14,041 nt of DNA, taken from Candidatus Aminicenantota bacterium. GTDB taxonomy: Bacteria; Acidobacteriota; Aminicenantia; Aminicenantales; UBA4085. This document shows positions 1 through 6,354 of this stretch, piece by piece (the first letter of the stretch is position 1; each line of letters begins with the position of its first letter). The position numbers were made by a program, and so were the translations under genes. The notes beneath the pieces were generated by a model. The model worked only from the letters and a program-made list of their open reading frames with translations. It made no database searches and was not told the origin of the DNA. The stretch is taken from positions 1,723 through 15,763 of the forward strand of contig PMCY01000140.1 in the NCBI GenBank assembly GCA_003154255.1. The letters run 5' to 3'.

Positions 1-452
1 TTGCGGACCTTGGGGGCGTGCTTCTTCTGGGTGATAACGGCCGTCGTCTGGGCGTTTTCCAGCCGGACGAAAAGCGACTCGTCGCCGAAAGCGGAAAAAA
101 GAGGCTGGGCAATGGCCCCGATCTTCAGAATGCCGAGGACGCCGACATAGAGCTCAGGGACCTTGTCCATGAACAAGCAGACGCGTTCGCCCTCGCGGAT
201 ACCCAGTCTGCGCAGAAAGGCGCCGATGGTGTTGCCGGCACGGCGGATGTCGTCGTAGGAGAAATTCTTTTCCACACCGCCCATGCCTTCCCAGTGCAGG
301 GCGGTCTTCGCGCCGTGTCCCTGGAGGCAGATGCGGTCCGAGCAGTACCAGCCGATGTTGAGGACTCCGCCGGGAGTGTATTCCAGCTCCCGTTCGGCGA
401 TCGACCAGGAAAAGTCCTTGAGCCGATCATCATAAGATCCGATATTCGACAT
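1..452 (-). CDS. acsA: Acetyl-CoA synthetase (AMP-forming), N-terminal part, cut by window edge
   Basis: Known role of the family: activates acetate with ATP and CoA to acetyl-CoA through acetyl-AMP, in the cytoplasm. The visible 150 residues begin MSNIGSYDDRLKDFSW. They hold the N-terminal ACAS-type segment (LNIGWYCSDR at 31-40, FSYDDIRRAGN at 65-74) and the start of the AMP-binding domain (GERVCLFMDKVPELY at 88-102, IGAIAQPLFSAFG at 111-123). These match the AcsA branch of acetate-CoA ligases. The ATP-binding P-loop and catalytic lysine lie beyond the window, so substrate choice rests on overall similarity; another short-chain acyl-CoA synthetase is possible. The ATG at 452 is chosen because a GAGGT Shine-Dalgarno (459-463) sits 6 nt upstream and a TTGACT/TATAAT promoter ends about 35 nt before it. 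The gene is divergent from the SpoIID-type gene. Confidence 0.85.
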   Translation of the reverse strand, partial: MSNIGSYDDRLKDFSWSIAERELEYTPGGVLNIGWYCSDRICLQGHGAKTALHWEGMGGVEKNFSYDDIRRAGNTIGAFLRRLGIREGERVCLFMDKVPELYVGVLGILKIGAIAQPLFSAFGDESLFVRLENAQTTAVITQKKHAPKVR

Positions 453-485
453 CGATCGACCTCGTTCTTGAATTTGAAGGGGGTG

Positions 486-513
486 ATTATATCTGAATCG
501 GAGGAAAAGTCAA
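486..513 (-). promoter_or_regulatory. Promoter of the acetyl-CoA synthetase gene
   Basis: On the minus strand a -35 box TTGACT (508-513) and a perfect -10 box TATAAT (486-491) are separated by 16 nt. The predicted transcription start is near 479, giving a leader of about 27 nt with the GAGGT ribosome site. The boxes are seen directly; use by a sigma70-type factor is inferred. Confidence 0.65.
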
Positions 514-527
514 AACGGCCGGGGGGG

Positions 528-556
528 TTGACAAGCCTACACCGTTCCGATATGAT
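528..556 (+). promoter_or_regulatory. Promoter of the SPOR-SpoIID gene
   Basis: A consensus -35 TTGACA (528-533) and a -10 TATGAT (551-556) are spaced exactly 17 nt. Transcription should start near 563, leaving a leader of about 135 nt before the ATG at 698. The promoter lies back to back with that of the acetyl-CoA synthetase gene, with 14 nt between the two -35 boxes, so one regulator could control both. Confidence 0.65.
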
Positions 557-647
557 TAATGTCCCTCAATCAGCAACAGCCCCCATATCTTGTATAAATC
601 GGATTGGAGAGCCATATATTTTGTTGAAAAACGGAATGCCGACGCTT

Positions 648-682
648 GCAATGCCGCCCCGCGGGACGAAGCCCCGCGTTGC
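648..682 (+). other. Stem-loop in the 5' leader of the SPOR-SpoIID mRNA
   Basis: GCAATGC (648-654) can pair with GCGTTGC (676-682), including one G-U pair. An alternative inner stem is CGCGGG (660-665) with CCCGCG (673-678). The structure ends 4 nt before the GAGGT ribosome site (687-691) of the gene starting at 698. No T-run follows, so it is not a typical terminator. It could affect translation start or simply be a dispersed GC-rich palindrome. Confidence 0.4.
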
Positions 683-697
683 GCCTGAGGTCGCTTA

Positions 698-2914
698 ATG
701 CCGATATTGATGACCCGCCACCATAAATATCTCCTGCTGGCTTTTCTGTTTCTGTATTTCATCGCCGGCCAGCCGAAGGAATTCGGCGAGGAAAACCTCT
801 TTTTTCAGGGTTTCCCGATCGCCAAACCCGTCATCCGCATCGCCTTGGGCTTGAACGTGGAGGATATCCTGATCCGGTCCTCTTCGGGCATGAAGATCTA
901 TCAGGTCAGCGGGGCTTACAAGCTCCTGGCCGAAGATGCCGCCGAGGCCCATGTCCAGGGCCGCCAGGACAGGCTGAGCGAGAAATTCCTTGTCCAGACC
1001 GGGCAGTTCCGCAAGCGGGAAGACGCCGACGTGGCGGTCAAGTCCCTGCGTCAAAAAATCTCCCAACGGGTCCTGGTGACCCAGGACGGGGAATCGGGCG
1101 CGGATGGGGCCTTCCAAGTCCGGGCCGGCGATTTCCTGACCCGCGGCGACGCCTTGGCCTTTATCAAGAAGATCAACGCCTTGGGCGTGCGCGAGGCCTG
1201 GATCATTCGCGAAGAGGTTTTCGCCGCCGAGAACCATCCTCGCTGGGTCACGGTCAACGATCAGCTCATCAACCTGAGCGCCGATTCCTCCCTCTATTTC
1301 ATTCCCTCCACGACTGAATGCTATCTGTCCTACGGCGGACGCAATTACCGCGGGATCTTCGTCCTCCGGGGGAGCCGCAAGGGCCTCATCCTGGTCAACA
1401 TTCTGAACCTGGAAGAATACCTCAAGGGCGTTCTGCCGGGGGAGCTTCCGCCGTCCTATTTCAACGAGATCGAGGCCCAGAAAGCCCAGGCGATTGCCGC
1501 CCGAACCTATGCCCTGAAGAACCTCGGCCAATTTTCGGACCTCGGTTTTGACCTTCTGGCCACCCCGGCTTCCCAGGTCTATCTTGGGCTGAGCGCCGAG
1601 AGTCCTCTCAGCAGCCGGGCCGTCGAGGAAACCCGTGGGGAAGTCGCAGTCTATGGCGGCAAACTGATCAATGCCCTTTATATGAGCACCTGCGGCGGCG
1701 CGACCGAGGACGTCGATGCCATGTTCGAGGGCGCGCCCATGCCGTACCTCAAGAGCACCGAGTGCGTCGACGAACGGGATGCGGCCTGGACGGTCAAGAG
1801 TCCGCTCATCTTCCCCCCCGTCCTGGTGAACGGACGGGCCGTTTCCCAAAACCTGGCTTACCTGGCTGCGCTCGATGTCCTGCCCATAGAAAGCGCCGCC
1901 GCGTCCTGGAACGAATCCGCCGAAACAGCCGAAGTCCAAAGCTGGGCGGGCCGGGCGGCGGCTTTGTTGGGCAAGAAAGCCGACAAGGCCGGGTCCGAAG
2001 CGGCGCTCCTCGATTTTCCGAGCCTGGCCAGACTTTTAGCCGAGGACTTCGATTGGAAGGACCGGGTGGACAATCTCATGCTCAAGACGGAGGCCGACCA
2101 CGTCTTGGACGGCGCGACCGGCCTGAAGCCGGAGGAACGCGGTCCTCTGGCCTACTTCATCGTCTCCGGCATTTATCCGGCCTCCGAGAATCTGACCGAC
2201 CGGAACCGCCGGCCGACCAAGGCGGAAGCGGCCTATTACCTTTACAAAGTCCTGTCCGCTTACAAGGACTTTTCCGGACAAGGGACGATCCACGGCCTCA
2301 AAGAGGGCCGCCTGACGGTCCACGCGGACGGCGGGGACAAGGAGTATGAGCTGACGTCCTCTCTCCTGCTTTTTCGGGAGCTGGAGGGATCGGCGGCTCC
2401 AACCTCCTCGCTCGATCTGGAAGCGGGCGACATCGTGAAATGGGTCGAGCGCGAAGGCAAGGTCCGCTTCCTCCAGATCGTTTCCGCCCCCGTCGGCAAT
2501 GTTCTCGATTACACTTCGCAGTTCCATCGCTGGCAGACGCGCATCTCCCGTGACGATCTGGAAACCCGCCTCAATCAGTACTATCCCATCGGCCGGCTCA
2601 TCGACATCGTCCCCGGCAAACGAGGCGCTTCGCGTCGGGTGCTGGAAATGACCATCGTCGGGCAGGAGAGCCAGATCCAGGTCCGCGGCCTCAAGATCCG
2701 CCAGGTCCTGAATCTGCGCGACAATCTTTTCGTCGTCGACCGGCAGCTGGCCCCGGATGGACGCGTGGCCGTCTTTGTCTTCTCGGGCAAAGGCTGGGGC
2801 CATGGGGTCGGACTCTGCCAAGTCGGGGCTTTCCGCATGGCCCAGAAGGGCGCCTCCTATGAAGAGATACTAAAGAAATACTACCGGGGCATCAGCCTCC
2901 AAAAGACGGATTGA
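698..2914 (+). CDS. SPOR-domain and SpoIID/LytB-domain cell-wall protein
   Basis: Predicted envelope protein of 738 aa. An N-terminal hydrophobic segment (residues 11-23) is a signal peptide or anchor. Residues about 96-170 look like a SPOR domain with two half-repeats (FLVQTGQFRKREDA; FQVRAGDFLTRGDA). The SpoIID core starts near 199: GVLPGELPPSYF with candidate catalytic Glu249, then AQAIAARTYAL (263-273) and MSTCGG (329-334). The core resumes near 605 and ends with the signature GKGWGHGVGLCQVGA (697-711). The roughly 230-residue insertion holds an SLH-like stretch (about 486-520) and a beta-rich part (529-600). Known: SpoIID proteins are lytic transglycosylases acting on peptide-free glycan, and SPOR domains bind such glycan. 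Inferred: remodelling of denuded peptidoglycan, perhaps at division sites. The family is usually about 300-450 aa, so this is long. The ATG at 698 follows GAGGT (687-691) by 6 nt. A native spore role is not implied. Confidence 0.88.
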   Translation: MPILMTRHHKYLLLAFLFLYFIAGQPKEFGEENLFFQGFPIAKPVIRIALGLNVEDILIRSSSGMKIYQVSGAYKLLAEDAAEAHVQGRQDRLSEKFLVQTGQFRKREDADVAVKSLRQKISQRVLVTQDGESGADGAFQVRAGDFLTRGDALAFIKKINALGVREAWIIREEVFAAENHPRWVTVNDQLINLSADSSLYFIPSTTECYLSYGGRNYRGIFVLRGSRKGLILVNILNLEEYLKGVLPGELPPSYFNEIEAQKAQAIAARTYALKNLGQFSDLGFDLLATPASQVYLGLSAESPLSSRAVEETRGEVAVYGGKLINALYMSTCGGATEDVDAMFEGAPMPYLKSTECVDERDAAWTVKSPLIFPPVLVNGRAVSQNLAYLAALDVLPIESAAASWNESAETAEVQSWAGRAAALLGKKADKAGSEAALLDFPSLARLLAEDFDWKDRVDNLMLKTEADHVLDGATGLKPEERGPLAYFIVSGIYPASENLTDRNRRPTKAEAAYYLYKVLSAYKDFSGQGTIHGLKEGRLTVHADGGDKEYELTSSLLLFRELEGSAAPTSSLDLEAGDIVKWVEREGKVRFLQIVSAPVGNVLDYTSQFHRWQTRISRDDLETRLNQYYPIGRLIDIVPGKRGASRRVLEMTIVGQESQIQVRGLKIRQVLNLRDNLFVVDRQLAPDGRVAVFVFSGKGWGHGVGLCQVGAFRMAQKGASYEEILKKYYRGISLQKTD

Positions 2915-3057
2915 ACGGGCCGGCGAAGGATCTTCCCGCGGATGAGGCGCTTGATCTCGGCGATCGGATCGGGATGATTCTCGACCCGCAGATCGTTGAG
3001 ACGGTCTTTCCCCGGAGCGGGCCTGGTCGTGAAATTCCGAGGGTGTCCGCCGTTCTC
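2881..3057 (-). pseudogene. Remnant of a DUF1028-type C-terminus
   Basis: Directly after the threonine dehydrogenase stop, in a different frame, 58 codons read open to a TAG at 2881-2883. Residues 21-39 read NDLRVENHPDPIAEIKRLI, which resembles the conserved C-terminal motif (DLRVDDHPDP.AEL.RL type) of DUF1028 proteins, predicted Ntn-fold hydrolases. There is no start codon of its own, the rest of the domain is missing, and the 3' end runs into the coding end of the SpoIID-type gene on the other strand. I read it as the leftover tail of a lost gene. A chance resemblance is possible because the match is only about 20 residues long. Confidence 0.35.
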
Positions 3058-4033
3058 AGTAATTGAGCGTTCCGGCGGCCTTCCGTCTGGATAGGACGTC
3101 CAGCATATCCTTGGTCATGGCCGCCAGGTCATAATCGGGCTTCCAGCCCCATTCCCTGCGAGCGGCCGTGTCGTCGATGGACATGGGCCAGGAATCGGCG
3201 ATGGCTTGGCGGAAATCGGGTTTGTAATCGATGCTGAATTCCGGGATATGTTTGCGGATTTCGGCCGCCAGCACGGCCGGCGTGAAGCTCATGGCCGCCA
3301 GATTGAAGTCGGCGTGGTGGCGGAGCCCGGCGAAATCGGCATCCATCAGGTCCAGGACGGACTTGAGGCAATCGGGCATATACATCATCGGCAGGCTGGT
3401 GTCCTCGCCCAGGAAACAGGTATAACGTTTGTATTTAACCGCCTCATAGAAGATGGCCACGGCGTAGTCCGTGGTCCCGCCGCCGGGCAGGGTTTCGTGG
3501 CTGATGATGCCGGGGAAGCGGCTGCCGCGGACATCCACGCCGAAACGGCGGACGTAGTATTCGGCCAGAAGCTCGCCGGCCACCTTGGTCAGGCCATACA
3601 TTGTCTTGGGCCGCAAGACAGTCTCCTGAGGAGTGTTTTTCCGCGGCGTCTCGGGGCCGAAGGCGGCGATGGAGGAGGGGATATAAACCCGGACGAGCTT
3701 GCGGTTGCGGGCCGCCTCCAGGACGTTGTACGTGCCGTTCATGTTGACATCCCAAGCCAGATGGGGATTCTTCTCGCCCGTGGCCGACAAGATGGCTGCC
3801 AGATGGTAGATGGTATCGATGCGGTAAGAGCCAAGGAGATCGTCGAGGCGCTTGGCGTCGGTGACGTTGAGGAATTCGAAGGGGCCGGAATCGCGGAGCT
3901 CCGCCGCAGCCAGGACCTGGATGTCGGTGGCCAAGACGTTGGGCCCGCCGTGCTTGCGACGAAGGACCTTGAGGAGCTCGGATCCGATCTGTCCGGACGC
4001 TCCGGTCATGAGGATGCGGTTCATCGTTGTCAT
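3056..4033 (-). CDS. tdh: L-threonine 3-dehydrogenase, SDR (epimerase-like) type
   Basis: Known reaction: L-threonine + NAD+ to 2-amino-3-oxobutyrate, which a CoA ligase (KBL) then splits to glycine and acetyl-CoA. At 325 aa it has the length of the extended-SDR threonine dehydrogenases, which are unrelated to the zinc enzyme. Seen: NAD motif GASGQIG (11-17), HLAAILSATGEKNP (77-90), PSSIAAFGP (119-127), YGLTK with Tyr146 and Lys150, and the family-specific runs PGIIS, GGGTTDYAV (184-192), LPMMYMPD (214-221) and RQAIADSWPMSIDD (275-288). The start at 4033 is preferred over an in-frame ATG at 4078: GAGGT (4040-4044) lies 6 nt upstream and the predicted transcript begins near 4073. It is divergent from the SDR gene at 4146. 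No KBL partner is in the window. Confidence 0.9.
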   Translation of the reverse strand: MTTMNRILMTGASGQIGSELLKVLRRKHGGPNVLATDIQVLAAAELRDSGPFEFLNVTDAKRLDDLLGSYRIDTIYHLAAILSATGEKNPHLAWDVNMNGTYNVLEAARNRKLVRVYIPSSIAAFGPETPRKNTPQETVLRPKTMYGLTKVAGELLAEYYVRRFGVDVRGSRFPGIISHETLPGGGTTDYAVAIFYEAVKYKRYTCFLGEDTSLPMMYMPDCLKSVLDLMDADFAGLRHHADFNLAAMSFTPAVLAAEIRKHIPEFSIDYKPDFRQAIADSWPMSIDDTAARREWGWKPDYDLAAMTKDMLDVLSRRKAAGTLNY

Positions 4034-4079
4034 CAGGCGACCTCGGACGATGGCGTTAGGAATGCGCGGCAAGCCCATT

Positions 4080-4109
4080 TTTATAGCATAGCCCCCTATT
4101 TGAAATCAA
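4080..4109 (-). promoter_or_regulatory. Promoter of tdh
   Basis: On the minus strand TTGATT (4104-4109) and TATAAA (4080-4085) are 18 nt apart. The start would fall near 4073, leaving a leader of about 40 nt. This excludes the upstream in-frame ATG at 4078 as the tdh start. Confidence 0.5.
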
Positions 4110-4128
4110 ACCGCGGATCGGCCATACT
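4100..4128 (+). promoter_or_regulatory. Possible promoter of the SDR oxidoreductase gene
   Basis: TTGAAA (4100-4105) and CATACT (4123-4128) are 17 nt apart. The -35 box overlaps that of tdh (4104-4109) on the other strand, so the two promoters should compete for RNA polymerase. The -10 box is weak, hence the moderate confidence. Confidence 0.35.
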
Positions 4129-4145
4129 AACGGCAAGGAAGAGAC

Positions 4146-4871
4146 ATGGATACGCGAAAAGAAGCCGTTGCCCTGGTCACCGGCGCCTCGGCCGGATTGG
4201 GGCGGGAGATTGCCGTCGTCCTGGCGTCCGATTGCCGCGCGGTGGGTGTCCATTATCGGAGAAACGCGGCGGGCGCCGGGCATACGGCCGCCGCCGTCCG
4301 TGCGCAGGGTGCGGAAGGCGCCGTTTTCTCCGCCGACTTGGCCCGCAAGGGCTCCCCGGTCCGCCTTATCGCCGCGGTGGAGCGCCGCTTAGGCCGCCTC
4401 GATATCCTGGTCAATAACATTGGGCCATTTTTCCAAAAACCTTGGGACAGGCTGACTACCGAGGATTGGGACGCGGCCTTCAAAGGCAATCTCTACCCCG
4501 CCTATGGCTGTCTCCAGGCTGCTCTGCCGGGTTTGCGTAAACGCGGCTGGGGCCGCGTCATCAATATCGGCTATGGACGGGCCGAGCAGTTATCGGCCTT
4601 TCCGGGGATTCTGCCTTATGCCGCGGCCAAGACCGCGCTCCTTCTCCTGACCCGGACGGCCGCGGCGGGGGAGATGGGGACGGGCATCACCGTCAACATG
4701 GTTTCGCCCGGGCTCCTGCGGGGAGGTGTCCTTCCCAGAGGCGTCGACCGGAACGCGGCATCGCTGGGGACATTCGCCGACGTCGCGGCGGCCGTCCGTT
4801 TCCTCGTTTCGGAGAAAGCCGACCGCATCAGCGGGACCAATCTGCTCGTGGCCGGCACTTGGAAGATGTAA
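4146..4871 (+). CDS. SDR family oxidoreductase (FabG-like), atypical active site
   Basis: A classical-length short-chain dehydrogenase/reductase of 241 aa, presumably cytoplasmic and NAD(P)-dependent; the substrate is unknown. Seen: cofactor motif TGASAGLG (12-19), NNIG (90-93), Asn115, YAAAK with Tyr158 and Lys162, and the post-catalytic motif VNMVSPG (183-189). The catalytic Ser normally sits 13 residues before the Tyr. Here that place is Arg145, within VINIGYGRAEQ (138-148), where relatives read VNISS. Ser150 is nearby but not at the usual position. Either another residue replaces Ser or the protein is a weak or non-classical reductase. The ATG at 4146 follows AAGGA (4135-4139) by 6 nt. 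It is followed after 63 nt by the cytidylyltransferase gene on the same strand; since that gene has its own promoter candidate, shared function is uncertain. Confidence 0.85.
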   Translation: MDTRKEAVALVTGASAGLGREIAVVLASDCRAVGVHYRRNAAGAGHTAAAVRAQGAEGAVFSADLARKGSPVRLIAAVERRLGRLDILVNNIGPFFQKPWDRLTTEDWDAAFKGNLYPAYGCLQAALPGLRKRGWGRVINIGYGRAEQLSAFPGILPYAAAKTALLLLTRTAAAGEMGTGITVNMVSPGLLRGGVLPRGVDRNAASLGTFADVAAAVRFLVSEKADRISGTNLLVAGTWKM

Positions 4872-4894
4872 ACGGCGAACGGACAAGAATACTT

Positions 4895-4922
4895 TTGATT
4901 TTTCCTTCGGAATGGACATAAT
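4895..4922 (+). promoter_or_regulatory. Promoter of the cytidylyltransferase gene
   Basis: TTGATT (4895-4900) and CATAAT (4917-4922) are 16 nt apart. The predicted start is near 4929, only about 6 nt before the ATG at 4935. No Shine-Dalgarno is visible, so the transcript may be nearly leaderless. Confidence 0.45.
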
Positions 4923-4934
4923 AGCCTCGCATCC

Positions 4935-5681
4935 ATGCCCGAAAAAAATCTCCTTGCCGTTGTTTTGTGCGCCGGGCGGGGTGGCCGCCTCCGGCCGTGG
5001 ACCGACCTTCGGCCCAAATGCCTCCTGCGGGTCGGAGGGCGGGAGATTCTCGGCCGCTGCCTGGACAACCTGTCCCGTTGCGGGATCCGGAAGGCCCTGC
5101 TGGTCACGGGCTACAAGGCGGACATGATCAAGGCCTTCGTCCGGGAAGGCGGTTGGAAAGGAGTCCGATTCGTGGCCAATCCGGACTTCGCCGCCACCAA
5201 CACCGCCGTTTCCCTCCACCTGGCTCTGCGGGACGTTTCCTCTGATGTCATCCTGATCAACGGCGACGTCCTCTTCCACCCCGGCCTCCTGGCCGACCTC
5301 ATCGCCTCGCCGGAATCCAATGGCGTGGTTATCGACAGGGAAATCGCCCTGAACGCCGAGGAGGTCAAAGTCGTGGCCCGGAGTGGACGCGTCGTCCGGA
5401 TAGGCAAGGACATCGATCCGGCCGACTGCGTTGGCGAGGCGATCGGCGTCTACAAGATCGGGCGGGACACCCTGCCCGACCTGCTTTGGGCCTATGAGGA
5501 GCTCGAAGGCCGGGGCGAACGCATGCATTTTTTTGAAAAAGGATTCGAAATGGTCTGCGGTGAAGACCGCGGCCGGACGTTCGGGCTCGTCGGCACGGAC
5601 GGTCGGCCCTGGGTCGAGATCGACACGCCCGAGGATTTTGCCCATGCCCAGCGCAGCGTCGCCTCCCGGCTCGAACTCTGA
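4935..5681 (+). CDS. LicC-like sugar/alcohol-phosphate cytidylyltransferase
   Basis: A 248-aa nucleotidyltransferase of the NTP_transferase fold, expected to join CTP and a phosphorylated alcohol into a CDP-alcohol plus pyrophosphate. Seen: nucleotide-binding loop LCAGRGGRLRPWT (11-23), PKCLL with Lys28, VTGY (57-60), NPDFAATNTAVSL (82-94), metal-binding region INGDVLF (108-114), EEVKVV (142-147), GRVVRIGKDIDP (151-162), GEAIGVYKI (167-175) and PWVEIDTPEDF (225-235). This layout matches the phosphocholine cytidylyltransferase (LicC) group, which also contains phosphonate enzymes; it is less like archaeal inositol-phosphate cytidylyltransferases. The neighbour, overlapping by 38 nt, is a CDP-alcohol phosphatidyltransferase, which supports CDP as the carrier. 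No kinase, inositol-phosphate synthase or phosphonate gene is in the window, so the head group is undetermined. Start: ATG 4935, no clear ribosome site. Confidence 0.85.
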   Translation: MPEKNLLAVVLCAGRGGRLRPWTDLRPKCLLRVGGREILGRCLDNLSRCGIRKALLVTGYKADMIKAFVREGGWKGVRFVANPDFAATNTAVSLHLALRDVSSDVILINGDVLFHPGLLADLIASPESNGVVIDREIALNAEEVKVVARSGRVVRIGKDIDPADCVGEAIGVYKIGRDTLPDLLWAYEELEGRGERMHFFEKGFEMVCGEDRGRTFGLVGTDGRPWVEIDTPEDFAHAQRSVASRLEL

Positions 5682-6354
5682 ATACGATTACCAAAAAGCG
5701 GTCGGCCCCAAGCGGGACGACCGCTACGCGCCCAGAGCTTTGGCCATCAACCGCGTCGTCAACCGGCCCTTGGCCGGCCTGCTCGTCCGGGCCCTGTTCA
5801 AAACGCGAGTCACGCCCAACCAAGTCACGGTGGCGGCCTTCGGCCTGGCCATGGCCGGGGCTTATCTTTTTTACCTCGGACGGGCCTGGTCCTTCGCCTT
5901 GGGCGGAGCGCTGGCCCAACTGTCTTCGATCGTCGACTGCGCGGATGGAATGCTGGCCCGAGGCCGCGGCCAGAGCAGCGAATACGGCGCCTCGCTCGAT
6001 CTCCTGCTCGACCGGGTCGATGAGTTTTTCCTCCTGGCCGGAGCGGTCCTGGGTTATTATGCCGCCTCGGGCCGGACCGGAATGATCATCCTGGGACTCC
6101 TGGGTACGGCCGGGTTCTTTCTTCTGACAACGCTCTTCTATTTGATCAAAAACTATCGCCATGACGCGGCCCAGGGCGAAGCGGGCGAAAACCGGGCCTG
6201 GCTCATGGCTCTGCTGTGCGTCTTCGGCGTTCTGAACCGCATCGATATCGGGATCTATGTCCTGGCCGTTTCCATGGCCGCAAGCATCCTCGTCGTCATC
6301 GTTATTTTTTTCCATATTCGCCCCGCGCGTGAGAAAAGGCCTCCGTCCGCTTAG
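5644..6354 (+). CDS. CDP-alcohol phosphatidyltransferase, integral membrane
   Basis: A 236-aa membrane enzyme that moves a phospho-alcohol from a CDP-alcohol to a hydroxyl acceptor, releasing CMP. The full family signature DGxxAR(x8)Gx3Dx3D is present: Asp101, Gly102, Ala105, Arg106, Gly115, Asp119 and Asp123, in VDCADGMLARGRGQSSEYG. Just before the first helix is RVTPNQVTV (residues 55-63), typical of the group that includes di-myo-inositol-phosphate-phosphate synthases. About six hydrophobic helices follow. The ATG at 5644 is chosen because GAGGA (5631-5635) lies 8 nt upstream and homology begins soon after. It therefore overlaps the cytidylyltransferase gene by 38 nt in another frame, which suggests translational coupling; in some organisms the two domains are one polypeptide. 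Its stop overlaps the stop of the convergent flippase-like gene by 4 nt. The acceptor is unknown. Confidence 0.9.
   Translation: MPSAASPPGSNSEYDYQKAVGPKRDDRYAPRALAINRVVNRPLAGLLVRALFKTRVTPNQVTVAAFGLAMAGAYLFYLGRAWSFALGGALAQLSSIVDCADGMLARGRGQSSEYGASLDLLLDRVDEFFLLAGAVLGYYAASGRTGMIILGLLGTAGFFLLTTLFYLIKNYRHDAAQGEAGENRAWLMALLCVFGVLNRIDIGIYVLAVSMAASILVVIVIFFHIRPAREKRPPSA

Noticed and set aside
791..811. Residues ENLFFQG near the start of the SPOR-SpoIID protein resemble a TEV protease site
   Set aside because: The canonical site has Tyr at the fourth position, and the stretch is in a natural-looking genomic gene with unbiased context, so it is a coincidence and not a cloning tag.
695..1939. Long open frame on the minus strand opposite the SPOR-SpoIID gene
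   Set aside because: It has no recognisable domain and a low-complexity composition, and mirrors the codon bias of the well-supported gene on the plus strand. The same applies to frames at 2036-2821, 4590-5645, 7530-8909 and 11719-13620 (-) and 3206-4417 (+).
2915..3055. Intrinsic terminator between the SpoIID-type gene and tdh
   Set aside because: No GC-rich hairpin followed by a T-run was found on either strand; the space is better explained by the DUF1028-like remnant.
4034..4078. 15-residue N-terminal extension of threonine dehydrogenase from an ATG at 4078
   Set aside because: The predicted transcription start is near 4073, the extension has no homology, and the ATG at 4033 has a well-spaced GAGGT.
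5676..5683. Possible prfB-like +1 frameshift at CTC TGA joining the cytidylyltransferase and phosphatidyltransferase
   Set aside because: There is no internal Shine-Dalgarno before the stop and the slip CTC to TCT is unfavourable, while the downstream gene has its own ATG and ribosome site.
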